From: Rhizophagus clarus
Taxonomy: Eukaryota; Glomeromycota; Glomeromycetes; Glomerales; Glomeraceae
NCBI GenBank assembly: GCA_015698045.1
Contig: BLAL01000274.1
Coordinates: 744,001 to 808,000 of the forward strand
Reading direction: 5' to 3'
DNA length: 64,000 nt
This document shows, in pieces, positions 36,301-49,121 of the stretch. A program made the translations under genes and the position numbers. The notes below the pieces were generated by a model. That model was not told the DNA's origin and did no database searches. It saw nothing but the letters and a program-made list of their open reading frames with translations. How positions within the stretch are numbered: the first letter of the stretch is position 1; every line of letters starts with the position of its first letter.

Positions 36301-37130
36301 GTAAAGCAATTCTTTTATTAATGTTTTATATCTATAGCTTTTAAATTAAATTTAGAATAATAATAGTAAAATTTTAAAAAATTTTAATATAAAATATATA
36401 ATCTTAATTATAATTATTCAAAATATAAATATTCAGATAATTATTCTATTTTAAACTAAATTTAATAAATAAATTACTAATATTTTCTAAAAAAAACTAC
36501 TTTAAATTAATTAAATTTAAATTAAAAAAAAAAAATAAATAAATTAATTTAAAAATTATTAATTTTGAATTTTTAAAACTTTAAAATAAAATTATTTACT
36601 AAATTAAAAAAAAAAAATTCTAAAAAATTTTGGTTAATTAAATTAATTATAAATTAAAATCAAAACTTATTTTTAATTTAACCAAAATTAAATTTTTTTT
36701 AATTTTCAATTAAAATTATAAATTGTATTATATAATATTATATAAAATTCTAAGTAATTATACAAAGTTTTTTATAAAAATATTTTATATTAATTATTAT
36801 TTTTTGATTTATATAATTTTAACCAAATTTTAACTTTTTAGTTTAAATTTATAATTTTAATAAAAAAGTTTTGGTTTAAACTAGTAAATTATATTATTTT
36901 GAAAAATAATCATTTTTAAAATTATTTTTAAAATAATTATATTAATAATAAATAAATTATTATTATAATTTAAAAAAATTAAAATATACAGTTATATCTT
37001 AATATAATAAAGTAAATATTTAGACTTATTGGATTTTCATTAATAAATTATTTGGTATAAAGGTATGATTATATGATTTATTAATTTAATTTACTAATCT
37101 AAAAGGAAAATTATTTTTTTTTCTTTTTTA

Positions 37131-37756
37131 TAATATTACCAAATAAAAAAACATAACTAGACTTTTAAAATTAAGGTAATGAAAATTTAGAGAAGGTATT
37201 TTTTATTATTTTTTAAATTATTGATTTATTTTTTTTTTTAATAATGAATATTATTAGTTAAAAAGCATAACTGAACTTTTAAAATTAAGATAAGAAAAAA
37301 TCAAAAAAGATGATTTTTATTATTATTTTCTAATTAAGTTATTTATTTATTTTTTTATTTTTATAATATTATCAAATGAAAAATATAAACAAACTTTTAG
37401 AATTAAGATAAAAAAGAATTGAAAAAGATATTTTTGTTATTTTTTTCTAATTAAGTTATTTATTTATTTTTTTCTTCTTTTATAATGTTGTCAAATAAAA
37501 AGTACAATTGGATTTTTAAAATTAAGGTAGAAAATGTTTTTCATTATTTTTAAATTATTTATTTTTTTTTTTTATAATATTATCAAATAAAAAACATAAT
37601 TAGATTTTTGGAATTAAGGTAAGAAAGAACTGTATATTTGTGACCCTAGTGTGGGAATGGGTAGACTTGGTTTTACTGATTTTTTGTATACTTTTCTATC
37701 TTTTTTCAGTTAATAAAAGCACTTGTTTTAACAAAAAAAAAAAAAAAAAAAAAAAG
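37131..37756 (+). mobile_element. Retroelement 3' tail, copy 2, preceded by tandem subrepeats
   Basis: Five diverged units start near 37131, 37241, 37363, 37481 and 37573 (spacing 92-122 bp), each with TATTA.CAAATAAAAAACATAA and TTTTAAAATTAAG. The tail proper, TTTGTGACCCTAGTGTGGG...GGTAGACTTGG...AATAAAAGCACTTG plus a run of A, matches the end of the copy at 36181-36300. Confidence 0.65.
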
Positions 37757-38006
37757 TATTCTATATCTTTCATATATTATATATTTTAAAAAAAATTATT
37801 TTTTTATTAAATGATTATAAAATCATTAGTATATTAATTATCTTTATTTTATTGAAAAAAAAGTTGTTATAAAAAAATTTGTTATAAAAAGTGTCATTTT
37901 TATATATATTGTTTTATAATTTTACTTTATATAATAGTATACAGCTTATAATTAATAAAATTTGATTAATTAAGAGTTTTTTTATATGTTAATATTTTTT
38001 AAAGTA

Positions 38007-38161
38007 AATTTATTTACCGCACCTTATATTACAATGCATACTTTCTTTTTTGTAAATTATTTATATCAATCATTAGTTTATATACTGCACCCTCTTAAAA
38101 TAGCAAATGATAAACATAAAAATATATATAAATTTGTAACGTAGAATGCAGTAAATACATT
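38007..38161. mobile_element. About 155-bp inverted-repeat element, copy 1
   Basis: It is about 85% identical to 63167-63323, sharing TTGTAAATTATTTATATC, ATCATTAGTTTATA and AAAATAGCAAATGATAAAC. The ends (TATTTACCGCACC and GCAGTAAATA) are inverted, more clearly so in the second copy. Confidence 0.75.
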
Positions 38162-38557
38162 ATTTCTATTTTTTATATTAATAATTTATTATATGCAATT
38201 ATATCTAAATAAAAAAAAAAACTGTAAACTAAATAAAAATTAAATAAAGACTAAATAAAAAATAGATAAAAGTTAGATAAATATTGGTATTTGAATATTT
38301 AATCATAATATTAATTATTTTAAAAATGATAATAATTAATAAAAAATATTAAAAAATATATTTTAGCATTTTTTTTTAACTAAATACTTTATAAAAACTT
38401 TTTTTAAATTTAATATATAATTTTTAAATTTAATACTTAAAAAATATTTAAAATTATATTTTTACATTTTTTTTTTTTTTAAATTAAATATTTAAAAAAT
38501 ATATTTTAGTATTTTTTTTTTTAAATTAAATATTTAAAAAGGGTTTTGTTTTTTTCC

Positions 38558-38764
38558 GCACCTGCAATACATCGCACCCTGAATACTCTGGGCAAAATTA
38601 TGGTAATGTTGGGCAAAATTAAATATGTGACATTTAACTAGGGGTGTGAAAAATAGATTTTTTACAACTAAAAAAATTCTAAGTCCCCAGAATACATATA
38701 AAAAAATGAAAAAAGAAGGGGTGTAACATAGGTGACAAAAAATGATGTAATGTATCGCAGGTGC
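38558..38764. mobile_element. 207-bp inverted-repeat element
   Basis: GCACCTGCAATACATCGC at the left pairs with GATGTAATGTATCGCAGGTGC at the right. The interior contains a direct pair of GGGCAAAATTA (about 38591 and 38613). No flanking duplication was clear. Confidence 0.65.
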
Positions 38765-39375
38765 AGAAGATTATTAAATCCATTTAAAAAAATATATTTT
38801 AGTATTTTTTTTTTTAAATTAAATATTTAAAAAAATATACTTTACTAATTTTAATATTTTTTTTTTAAATTAAATATTTAAAAAATATTTTTTAGCATTT
38901 TTTTTTAATTAAACACTTTAAAAATTAAAAAAAATGTTTTTAAATTAAATATTTATTATTAAAAATTATTAAAAATTAATTTTGTCACTTTTTATTTTAT
39001 TATTAAATACTTTAAAAAATATATTTTAGTATGTTTTATTAAATTATTGCCATTTTTAAAATAATATATACAATTATATCTGATAAAAAATATTTAAATA
39101 TTTAATTATAAATAAATAATATTAACTATTTTAAAAATAGTAATAAATATATTAAAAAAATTAAAAACTTATTTTAATATTTTTTTTTTATTATCATTTT
39201 CAAAATGATATATACAGTTATATTTAAATAAAAAAAAAAAACTGTAAATTAAATGAAATTAAATGAAAATTAAATAAAAAATAAATAAAAACTAAATAAA
39301 TATTGGTATTTGTTTAAATATTTAATTATAAATAAATAATATTAATCATTTAAAAATAATGATAATTATATATTT

Positions 39376-39469
39376 TGGGTAGACTTGGTTGTAACTGATC
39401 TTTTATATACTTGTCTATTTTTTTTTAGTTAATAAAAGTACTTGTTTTGACTAAAAAAAAAAAAAAAAA
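39376..39469 (+). mobile_element. Retroelement 3' tail, copy 3
   Basis: GGGTAGACTTGGTTGTAACTG...TTAATAAAAGTACTTGTTTTGACT followed by 17 A residues matches the tails at 36181-36300 and 37631-37756. Confidence 0.65.
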
Positions 39470-40060
39470 GATAATTATATATTTTAAAAAATTATAAAAA
39501 AATATTTTAAATTAAATACTTTAAAAAATTTAAAAAAAATATTTTTAAATTAAATATTTATTATTAAAAATGTTAAAAAAATAATTTAAATACTTTTTTA
39601 TTTAATTATTAAACACTTTAAAAAAAATATTAAAAAATACATTTTAGTATTTTTTTTTTTTTTTAAATTAAATATACTAAAAAACATTTTTTTTTTAAAT
39701 TTAAATACTTAAAAAATGTTTAAATATAAATATTAAAAAAAGTTAAAACTTATTTAATTAAATACTTTAAGAAAAGTGTTTTTTAAATTAAATATTTAAA
39801 AAAAAAAGTTTTTTAAATTAAATACTTAAAAAAAATATTTTTTTTAATTAATATTTAAAAAAAATATTAAACCTATACTTTTTTAATTAGATACTTTAAA
39901 AAAGATACATTTTTTAAATTAAATATATATTAAATGTTTAAAAATAATACATTGTTTTTTTTTTAAATTAAATATTTAAAAATTATTTTAGTATTTTTTA
40001 AATTATAAATTTTAAAAAATATATTTTGTATTTTTCTAAATTAAATACTTAAAAAAATAT

Positions 40061-42104
40061 TTAATATAGTTTTTATTAATTATTTTAATAAAATTATTAA
40101 TCTAATTTTTAACTTTATTTTTTGAAAAAAAAAAAATATTTTGGTATTTTTTATAAATATTTTATTTAATACTTTTTTTTTTTTTATACTTTAATAATAA
40201 ATATTATTAGTATTATAAATATTTCTTATTTTATAATAATAAAATAAAATTATTTTATAATAATATTATAAAAGATAAAATTATTTCAAATCAAACAAAT
40301 CAGTTGAATTACTTAATCTATTTAAAAAAAAATATTGGATTAGATAATTTATCTGATCTGATCTAATCCATTAAAATATTAATTTAAGTATAATATATAT
40401 AAAATAAAATTTTATATTTTAAGTATATTTTAATAAAAATACAGACTTTTATTTAAGAATTTGCAAATTTTATATTTTTAATAAATGATATAAATATTTA
40501 AGTATTACTAACTAAGAATTGCCATTAATAATTATTATTACAATTAATTTTTATCACTTAATTTTAATTAAAAATTATAATTTCAATTAAAATTAAAAAT
40601 CATTTGTTAAAAAATTTTAACTTAAACAAATTTAAATAATAAATTACAACTAATTGCAAAATCATATGATTATTTTAAATTTTTTAAAAATCAGCAAAAA
40701 TCAAGTTTAAATGACTATTTTAGCAATAATTCTAATTCTTTAAAATTAATAAAAATTTTAAAGTGATTTATTTATATTAAATATATAATGTATTTCTATT
40801 TTTATCTTAATAAATTAATAAACAGATTTTTAATTTAAATTTTTAATGATTTTTAAAATATCAAATTTTCAAATTGAAAATCATAAAATAATTATATTTT
40901 TATTTTTATTTTTATTAAAACAATCAAAATTATAATAGTGAATTAGATAAAATTGATATATCAAAGATATGAATTGATAAGTTCTGATCAAACTAATGCT
41001 AATATAATAGTAATAGACTAAAAAGTTATCATGATCCCCTTAAATGAAAACTGAAATAAGCGTTCTAGTTCTGCAAAGTAATTAATTACTAGTATCATCT
41101 CCTCCATCCAGATCTCAACACCTAGTATTACTTACCTTCCAGTAAACATCATAAAATGATTATATAATTTTGCAATTAGTTATAAATATCAATTATACTA
41201 AAATATTTTTAAAAATTATTTGATAAATAGTTTTTTTAACTTAAAAAAAATTTGTTTTATTTATAAATTTATATATAATAATATTATTTATATTATAAAT
41301 AGACTAATATTTTAATGAAAAATTTTAAATTAAAAAAAAATTAAATGTCATAATAATTATATATTATACAGTAATTTTTTAATATTTCCTAAATGATTTA
41401 AAAAAAATTAATATTTTAATAAATTTCTTGCAAAATTTTATTTTAATTTGCAAAAACTAATTTTAAAAACCTTTAAAAATAATAAAATAAATTATAATTT
41501 ATTAAATTAATTAATAATATTAAAGTATAATATTTTTAAAATTATATAATTTATCAAATCCCAAGTTTTATTCTATATATTTTATTTATTTAACTAATTT
41601 ATTTTATTTTTATTAATATTTAATTATTATATTAATACACTTTTATTATTTTTATATTTTTATAAAAAAATTAAATATTATACGTTTTTTTTATTTAATT
41701 AAATTTTTTACAAAGAGCTTTTTTCTTTTCTTTAAATTTAGAATATATTGGCCTTTTTTCTTTTAATTTTTTTATTATTTATTAAGTTTTTTACTTTAAA
41801 AAAAGTAAAATATATATTAAAATAAAATATATTTAAAAATTTATTACTTATTCTATAAAGCTAAAATTAATTTTTATAAATTTATTAAATAACTATTGCA
41901 TAAAAATTTTTAAAACTATAATTATAATATTTAAAAATCAAGAATTTTTAAAATTATTTTATTGATTTTTCTGAAATATTTTACTAAAATAGTTATATAT
42001 TAGAAGATTTAACTCAAAACAGATAAATTATAATTTTTATCTTACAAGTAATATTAAAGCATAAAAGAGTTTAACTGATATATTACATTATTTACATAAT
42101 AGTA
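40061..42104. other. AT-rich spacer
   Basis: No gene. A short segment of higher complexity at about 41030-41150 (CTCCTCCATCCAGATCTC) stands out from the A/T background but matches nothing else in the window. Confidence 0.5.
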
Positions 42105-42403
42105 GCCCTGTTTATTTCTGTTCTGTTCTGTTCTATTCTGATTTTAGTGTAATTAATTTTAGCCAATTAAAAAATGGCATGAATTGAATAGAAAAATTGG
42201 GTTTGATCTGTTCTGTTTAATTATAACCAATCATAGTAATTAAAAATCAAACATGTATTGCATTTTTAAATTTTGGAACATTAAGATCATCAATTTTTTT
42301 AATCTGTTATTCTGGTTATTGTTCTGATTTTGAATAAATTTGATTGGCTGAAAAATATGGTAAAAATAAGAACAGAATAGAACAGAACAGAAATGAATAG
42401 AGC
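42105..42403. mobile_element. 299-bp MITE with TTCTG-repeat ends
   Basis: The left end GCCCTGTTTATTTCTGTTCT and the inverted right end (AGAACAG...CAGAAATGAATAGAGC) pair over about 42 bp, each with several TTCTG/TTCTA units. Subterminal TTAGCCAATT and TGATTGGCTG are also inverted. TA flanks both sides; the true duplication length is uncertain. Confidence 0.8.
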
Positions 42404-43445
42404 TAGTATTTTTAATAAATAAAACTATTTTATATATAAAATTCATATATATTATTAATAAAATATAATAATCAATAAAAAAATTACTTCTGTAATTAAA
42501 AAATTCAGTCAATTAAATTATATTATTTTTGAAATATAATAATTGTTATATTTTTTTATTATGTTTAGATTTTTTAAATGTATTTAAATTTTATTAAAAA
42601 AAAAATAATATTGGTAACTTTATTTCATATTTATAATAAAAAAATTAATATTTAAAAATCTTAAACAAGTTTATTTTAATAAAAAAAAATAAACTATTAT
42701 TATTAAAAAATATTTTTTATTATTTTTTAATTTAATTTTCTTTAATATATATATTTTAAAACAATACTAAAATAATATAATACATTAAAAATTAATCTAA
42801 AAAAGTTAAAAATATATTAATTATTATAAAATTTTAATAATATATAGTTTTTACTAATACTAATCTATTATTGAATATTAGTTTTTAGAAATGTTATATA
42901 TCAAAAGCTATAAACTTTGAGACTGGCATTTTTTGATATATCAAATAAATAATTATTATATTTAAAGATAAATAATTACAATAGTTATATAAATTATATA
43001 ATAAAGTAAATTAAAGTGTTGAACTCTTTTTCACTTTTTAGTAATATATTTTACAATTTTATTAAACAATATATATGTAAATTATATAGCTATTTATTTT
43101 ATAAAAAAACAAATATATTATTATAAAATATAAAATATAAAATATACTATAGTTAATTCTCTTTACAGTAAATTTTAATATAGTAAATAATATGATATAA
43201 TAGATTTTTAATGTAATATTAATTTTTAAATATAAAAAAAAATTTAATATAATATAAAATAGAATGTATAAAACAGTAGATAGAAAATAACTTTTTTTTT
43301 TTTATAATGAATTATTATTACAATAAATTTTTTTTTTTTTTGGTAAAATGAATTTTTCTTTTAATAATAATTTAATTGTAAAACTATTAAAAATTATAAA
43401 ACTATTGAAAATTGCAAAACTTTATAATAAATTTCAATTTAATTT

Positions 43446-43562
43446 TTTTTTTTTTTTTAATAATCTATATATACTTTAGTTTTATTAATATTTAGTTTAT
43501 ATATCATATAAATAATTTATTAAAAGCTATATTTACCCTAATCTGCAGAATGCAATCATTAA
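43446..43562. repeat. Dispersed repeat, second copy
   Basis: It matches 14917-15010 in the same orientation, including TTTAGTTTATATATCATATAAA and CTGCAGAATG. Confidence 0.65.
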
Positions 43563-44316
43563 AATATTTCAATATAATTTTATTATAATTAATTTTAAAA
43601 TATTTTTAATATATTATTCTAAAAAAAAAAAGAAATATTAAAATATTTTTAAATATATAATTATATTACCTAATTTATTTCTTAATTTTTTACTTTAAAA
43701 TTCAGATTTTGCTACTGTTTTTAAAAAAGAAAGTAAAAAGAAAGATTAAAATATTATTAAAGTATACAATTTACAGTTAACTGTTTCTATAATAAACCTT
43801 GATATAGCAAATAATATAATATAATAAATCATTTATATAGTACTGATTTTTAAATATAAAAAAAACTTTAATATAACAAAATTTATTATTTATTTATTGT
43901 ATAATATAATATAAAATAAAGTATGTAAAATAGCATATATAAATAATCTTTTTTATAATAAATTATGATTATAACAAATTTTTTTTAATATAATAAAGAT
44001 TTATTTTTATCAATGAAAACATTAATAAATATTCTTATATATTAAAATAAAAAAAAAATCCAATTTTTACCTAATTTTTAGAAATGTTTTGAAAGATCTA
44101 TTCTTATAAAAAATAAAAAAAATATTAATAAATATTTTTATATAATATATTAAAATAAAAAAACTTTCACATTTTTAAAGATAATATTACTTATCATGTT
44201 TTTAAAGATATAATTCCAAAAAGCTTTTATTTTTATATTATCAGATATTATTAGTATAAAAACTTTTTATTTATCTTTCTTAAACTTTTTCTTTTTTTTT
44301 ATTTTTATTTTTTTTT

Positions 44317-44525
44317 TAAATAGGCCTATTTATAGATACCATTCAAATTATTTTAAGTAAATCCCAAATTAATTTATATATTTTAACAGCCATAATTTTC
44401 AAATTTAAAATGTACAAATTGCAAAATTTATATATATAATTTGTAAATTAATTTGGATTTGTATATTTGAGTTGTTATAATCCCAAATTATTTTAAATTT
44501 AAGTGGCATCTATAGGCTTATTTAA
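44317..44525. mobile_element. About 209-bp inverted-repeat element
   Basis: TAAATAGGCCTATTTATAGATACCA at the left (broken here: TAAATAGGCCT then ATAGATACCA) pairs with TGGCATCTATAGGCTTATTTA at the right. AATCCCAAATTA occurs near both ends. No coding sequence. Confidence 0.7.
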
Positions 44526-47500
44526 CTTTAATGAAGTATTATTGTTAAGAAGTTCCTTTATAAATTTTATATCAACTGTTAACAGAAAATTGAATTCAAA
44601 AAATTTTTTTTATATAGTTTTGAAAAATAGTGAAAAAAGTTTTTTTTTATAAATTAAAATTTTTTACATATATATATATATAATATGACTTAAAAAAAAT
44701 ATTTTATATAATAAATAAAATAAGCAAATTTTTTTATTACTTACCCCTTCCCCTTCTAGTTTTTAAAAAAATGGAGAAAATTTGTGCATGTAATTTAAGT
44801 TAGAATTATGATTCTTAGTCAGAATTACAAAAAGTTTTTTAAATCATATGACATACATATTTCTAATTATAATTTTAGCCAAAATTTTTATAATTCTAGC
44901 TATGTTTTATATCCCTTTTCTTTCTAGATTATGATTCTTCATGTCATGTTAAACAAAAAATTAAGTTAGATCAGCTTTATATATATATTGTTTGGGATTT
45001 TACTAAACTCTTATTTACTATATAGATTTTTATATATAAAAAAAAAAATATTATTTTTTTTATAGTAAAATATAAATAAACTTTTTTAAGTTTGTTAAAA
45101 TTATATAAAATTAAGATTAATATTTAATTTAATTAATATTTTTTTTATATTAAATAGTATTTAAAATTAATAAAAATACTTTTATTACTAAAATTTTATA
45201 ATTATAATAATTTTAAAAATATAAAAAAAAATATTTTTTTTTTAAAAAAAAATATTAATATTAAAGATTATTTAAAAATATTTTACTATATTATTATAAA
45301 AAAATTGTTTAAAATTAATAGTAAATGTATATTATTTATAAATTATATTAGTATTATTCAGAATTTTATTTACATATAATATTAATATTAATATTATATA
45401 ATAATTAATATAGTATCAGAAATTTAATATTTGAAATTTGGTTTAAATTTTTAATTTGTTATATAAATAATAAATAGTTAATGAAAACTTATGATTTTAT
45501 AAAAAAAAATAAATCAATCAAATACAAGCATAAATATATAAAAAAATTATTAAAAAAAAAAGAAAATAAGTTTTGAAAAATAAAGAAATTATAAAAATTA
45601 AATTGAAAATTTAAGAATGAATTTAATAAAAATAATTCAAAAATGAAAGTTCAGTCTAAATTATAAAAATTAATCAATAAAATTACATTTATATGATTTT
45701 TTTTTTTGTTTTAAAAATAGGTCAATTATATGAGAACTACCTAATTTTAAATGTTATAACTTTTTATGTAAATATTTTTTTTTGAAAATTTGATCAGTAA
45801 TTTAATAGTACTATCTTAAAGAATAAAGTTATCAGTTTATTTTTTTTAAAACCTTATTTTTAAAATACTAAAAGATTTATAAGTATTTTAATTTTATTAT
45901 CAAATATAGATTTCTAATATTATATAAAATTAGCATAATTTTATAAAACCATATATATAAAATTATAATAAATTGAAATAATTTAATTATATAAAATTAA
46001 TTATTTATATAAAAATCTAATTTATTTAATTTATTAAAATTTAATCTAAATTTTTATTTTAAAAAATTAACTTTATATATATTTTTTTTTTATTTATATT
46101 TTCTTTTATATAAAGTTTTTCTTATAATTTATACAAATATTTTTTATAGATTACTTACTTTTAAAATTAAATTTCTTATAATATTAATGTTTAAATATTT
46201 TTATAAATAATTTTTTTTTTCTTATTAATATTTATTAATGAATTTATATATTCAGGTTATTTAAAAAAACCAATTATTTAATTATAAAATATTAATTAAA
46301 CAATTATTCTTATATTTATTGTTTTCTTAATGGACTTCATATTACTATTTTGTATATTATACTATTTAAGTAAGGAGATATAGGTCAAAAAGGTAACTTT
46401 TGCTGTTTACATTCCTTGCTGTGCCACGCATGTGACTAAATTTATAGTTTAACCAGCTTTACCATATAAAATTCAGCCTAATTTTACAATAGAAAGATGA
46501 TGATATCAGACGACTTGAAATACAAACCGAAATGCATCTCGTTCCGTAAGTATGCTAAAATTCATGTGAAGGAATAATTTTTCATAATCACTCGGAACTT
46601 TTAAATCACATATGCACTTTGATTCTGAAACGTAGTCCTTGAATCTTTGAGAAAAAAAGAAGTTACACACTTCTGTAACAAGTTATAATGAGCCTTTTTT
46701 TCGAGTTATTTAAACTTTAATTCTTCAAAAGAAAAAAAAAACTATTAACACATGAATAGAACTTTTACTTCCATATTTGATTTAATGTTCTGCATGACGA
46801 CGAAAAACATTTGATATTAACATGACATTTAAAAATAAACGAACTATTATTTACAAAAAAATTTTAATTTCACGCACTTTTCCTAAAACAAAAAAGCCAC
46901 ACTCCTTTAAGAGTATTTATTTTATTTTCATATATTTTGCATTTCGCGATGTTTTAATATAAAACATATTTGGAAACTTGAAGTGTCACTACATTCTCTC
47001 CTTACATTAATCTCTACGTCATGTAAATCCATCTTTTAAATAGTGTCATTTTATTCCTTTTTTCAACTTCATTATAAAGACACGTTAGTGTTGTGGCCAA
47101 TCGGCTTGCCGCTTCAACATATGAAATGTCCGAAATTTGGCGTACTTTTAATATATCCCATTTTACGATAATAAATTTTTTTTTTTTTTTTTGCGCGCAT
47201 TTTAATTTTATTTCAATTCAATCTTTTTTTTTTAGATCTTGTCATTTTTATAAATTTTAAGATAGTGGAAAGATTTAAACACATCACATTAGATTTGTAT
47301 TGCATTTATCATGTTGCTTTCTATTTATTATTACCAAATATAAATTTAAGAAAATAATAATTAAAAAAAAAAAAATAAATTAAGAAAAAAAAAGATTGAA
47401 ATTTTTTTTCTTTATCTTTTGTTAGAACTGATCATTAAAATTTAAAACAAGGGATTTAAAACAAGGGGTAGTTATGCAAAATACTCCCAAGTTTATATTG

Positions 47501-48236
47501 CTATTATTACGTTTTTGTTTTTGTTTTAGATGTTTTAGATGAGAACTTTTTTCAATAGACAAAGAAACAAGTTCTTTCATAAATGCAGAGATCATCGTGT
47601 AAATTACAGAGAAAGAGTCATCGAATGTCAGACGACATCAACTTATCATAATTGCGCAGCAATATGGCGCAGTATTTCGAAAAAAAAATGATTTGCATTG
47701 TTTATTTTTTACTATAAAGACAATATGTGGTTACACTATTTCATTTTTTTTGACAGTTGGTTTGTGCACGTCGCAAATCAAGTTAATAATTGTTTGTAAA
47801 AAAGTGTCATTGTTATTAGTATAAAGTAAATCACGTAGACAAATTCAATCGTGCAAAAAAAAAAAAAAAAAAAAAAAAATATTTATTTTTTTTTTTTTTT
47901 TCTCGTGAAAATTAATTACGTTCTTATGCCAACAGCTAAAAAAATGTTCATTATTGAAGGACCTTTTAAATCGACTCAAGATCACTGAGTCAAATTCAAA
48001 ATTACTTAATCATGTTGAATAAAGCGAAAGGATGTTATACGTAGAAGAAAACAATGACAAACAATGGAGAAAGTCAATGGAGCTTTTTTTTAATAAAATC
48101 GATTTTAGAAATGTTAAAGTTAATGTAATATCCATTGTTTTCTTTTGCATTTGCATAAAAAAGAAAAAAGAGATCATTAACGTATTCTTTTATATTCTGT
48201 AAGGAAGCAGCATGTATTATGTGCAATAATTATTAT

Positions 48237-48272
<36 letters not shown>

Positions 48273-49121
48273 ATATATATATTTTTTATTTTTATTATTA
48301 TTATTATTATTATTTATTTTTATTTTTATTTCATTCTATTTTTTTTTTTTTTTTTTTTTTTTTTTGCAATTACTTGTTTTAAATGAATTTTATAGTTCAT
48401 ACAACTTTCGATTCATTTTATAAAATAAAAATAAAAATTTGTACTGTAAATAAATCATTCGGCATTATTTCCTTGAAAAACTTAAAATTTTTTTTATTAC
48501 TTTAATTGTTGTCATACATTTTCTTTTTTTTTTAAAATCATATATAGTTTTTTCTCTAAAAAAAAATTTGCAATTGAAAAGATATTGAGAAATATTTGAG
48601 AAATATTTGAAAAATAAAGAAAAGAGTAAAGAAAAAGAAAAAAAAAAAGGTTTATAATTGACGAAAAAGGTAAAGTAATATATATATAATTGTACTTATT
48701 ACATACGCGAGCAATAATAAGTAAAAGAAATTCATTTGTTCAAATTAAAAAAACGAGTAAAAAGGTATGTCGCATGCGTTCAAGATTAAAAGCCATGCAT
48801 TTTACCTGCATCGTTTTACGAATGCTGCGTAAAAAAAAACGAAAACTCTTTCAAAATAATAAGAGGTTATATAATCGAAAAAAAAAAAACAACGAATATA
48901 ATGATTGACGCCAAACTTCGGAATACCTTAACGAGCAAGGTAAGTGTAATCAAAAGAAAAAAAAAGAATATTAATAGAATTAATATTCTGAATGATGATA
49001 TAAATCACGAAAATTGCGGGAAAAAAAAAAATTTGAATTCAATGATTTGGATAGGTCTTACTATTTTTAGGAACTGCCAAGCAAAAAAAAAGAACAAAAA
49101 CCCCCTTCAAATTCCTATCCC
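44526..49121. other. AT-rich intergenic DNA, no gene recognised
   Basis: The first 1.9 kb is very AT-rich. From about 46370 the sequence becomes more complex and resembles an ordinary fungal intergenic or UTR region, with long homopolymers (A-run 47858-47879; T-runs about 48238-48268 and 48342-48365). Short open frames at 48690-48908 and 48901-49353 have no features; the latter lies antisense to the 3' end of the methyltransferase gene. Confidence 0.5.

Larger units (their letters stand above)
38400..40060. repeat. Degenerate array of TTTTAAATTAAATAYTTAAAAAA units
   Basis: Units of about 45-60 bp built on TTTTAAATTAAATATTTAAA and ATATTTTAGTATTTTTTTT recur throughout, interrupted by a small inverted-repeat element (38558-38764) and a retroelement tail (39376-39469). 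A block near 38232-38340 (AAATATTGGTATTTG) is repeated at 39250-39370, so the array includes a larger duplication. Confidence 0.6.

Noticed and set aside
41030-41150. Higher-complexity island in AT-rich DNA, considered as a Helitron end or a solo LTR
   Set aside because: No CTRR hairpin end, TG/CA ends or flanking duplication could be shown.
48690-48908. 72-codon basic plus-strand frame
   Set aside because: Lys/Arg-rich from A-rich DNA, no homology recognised, no splice or start context.
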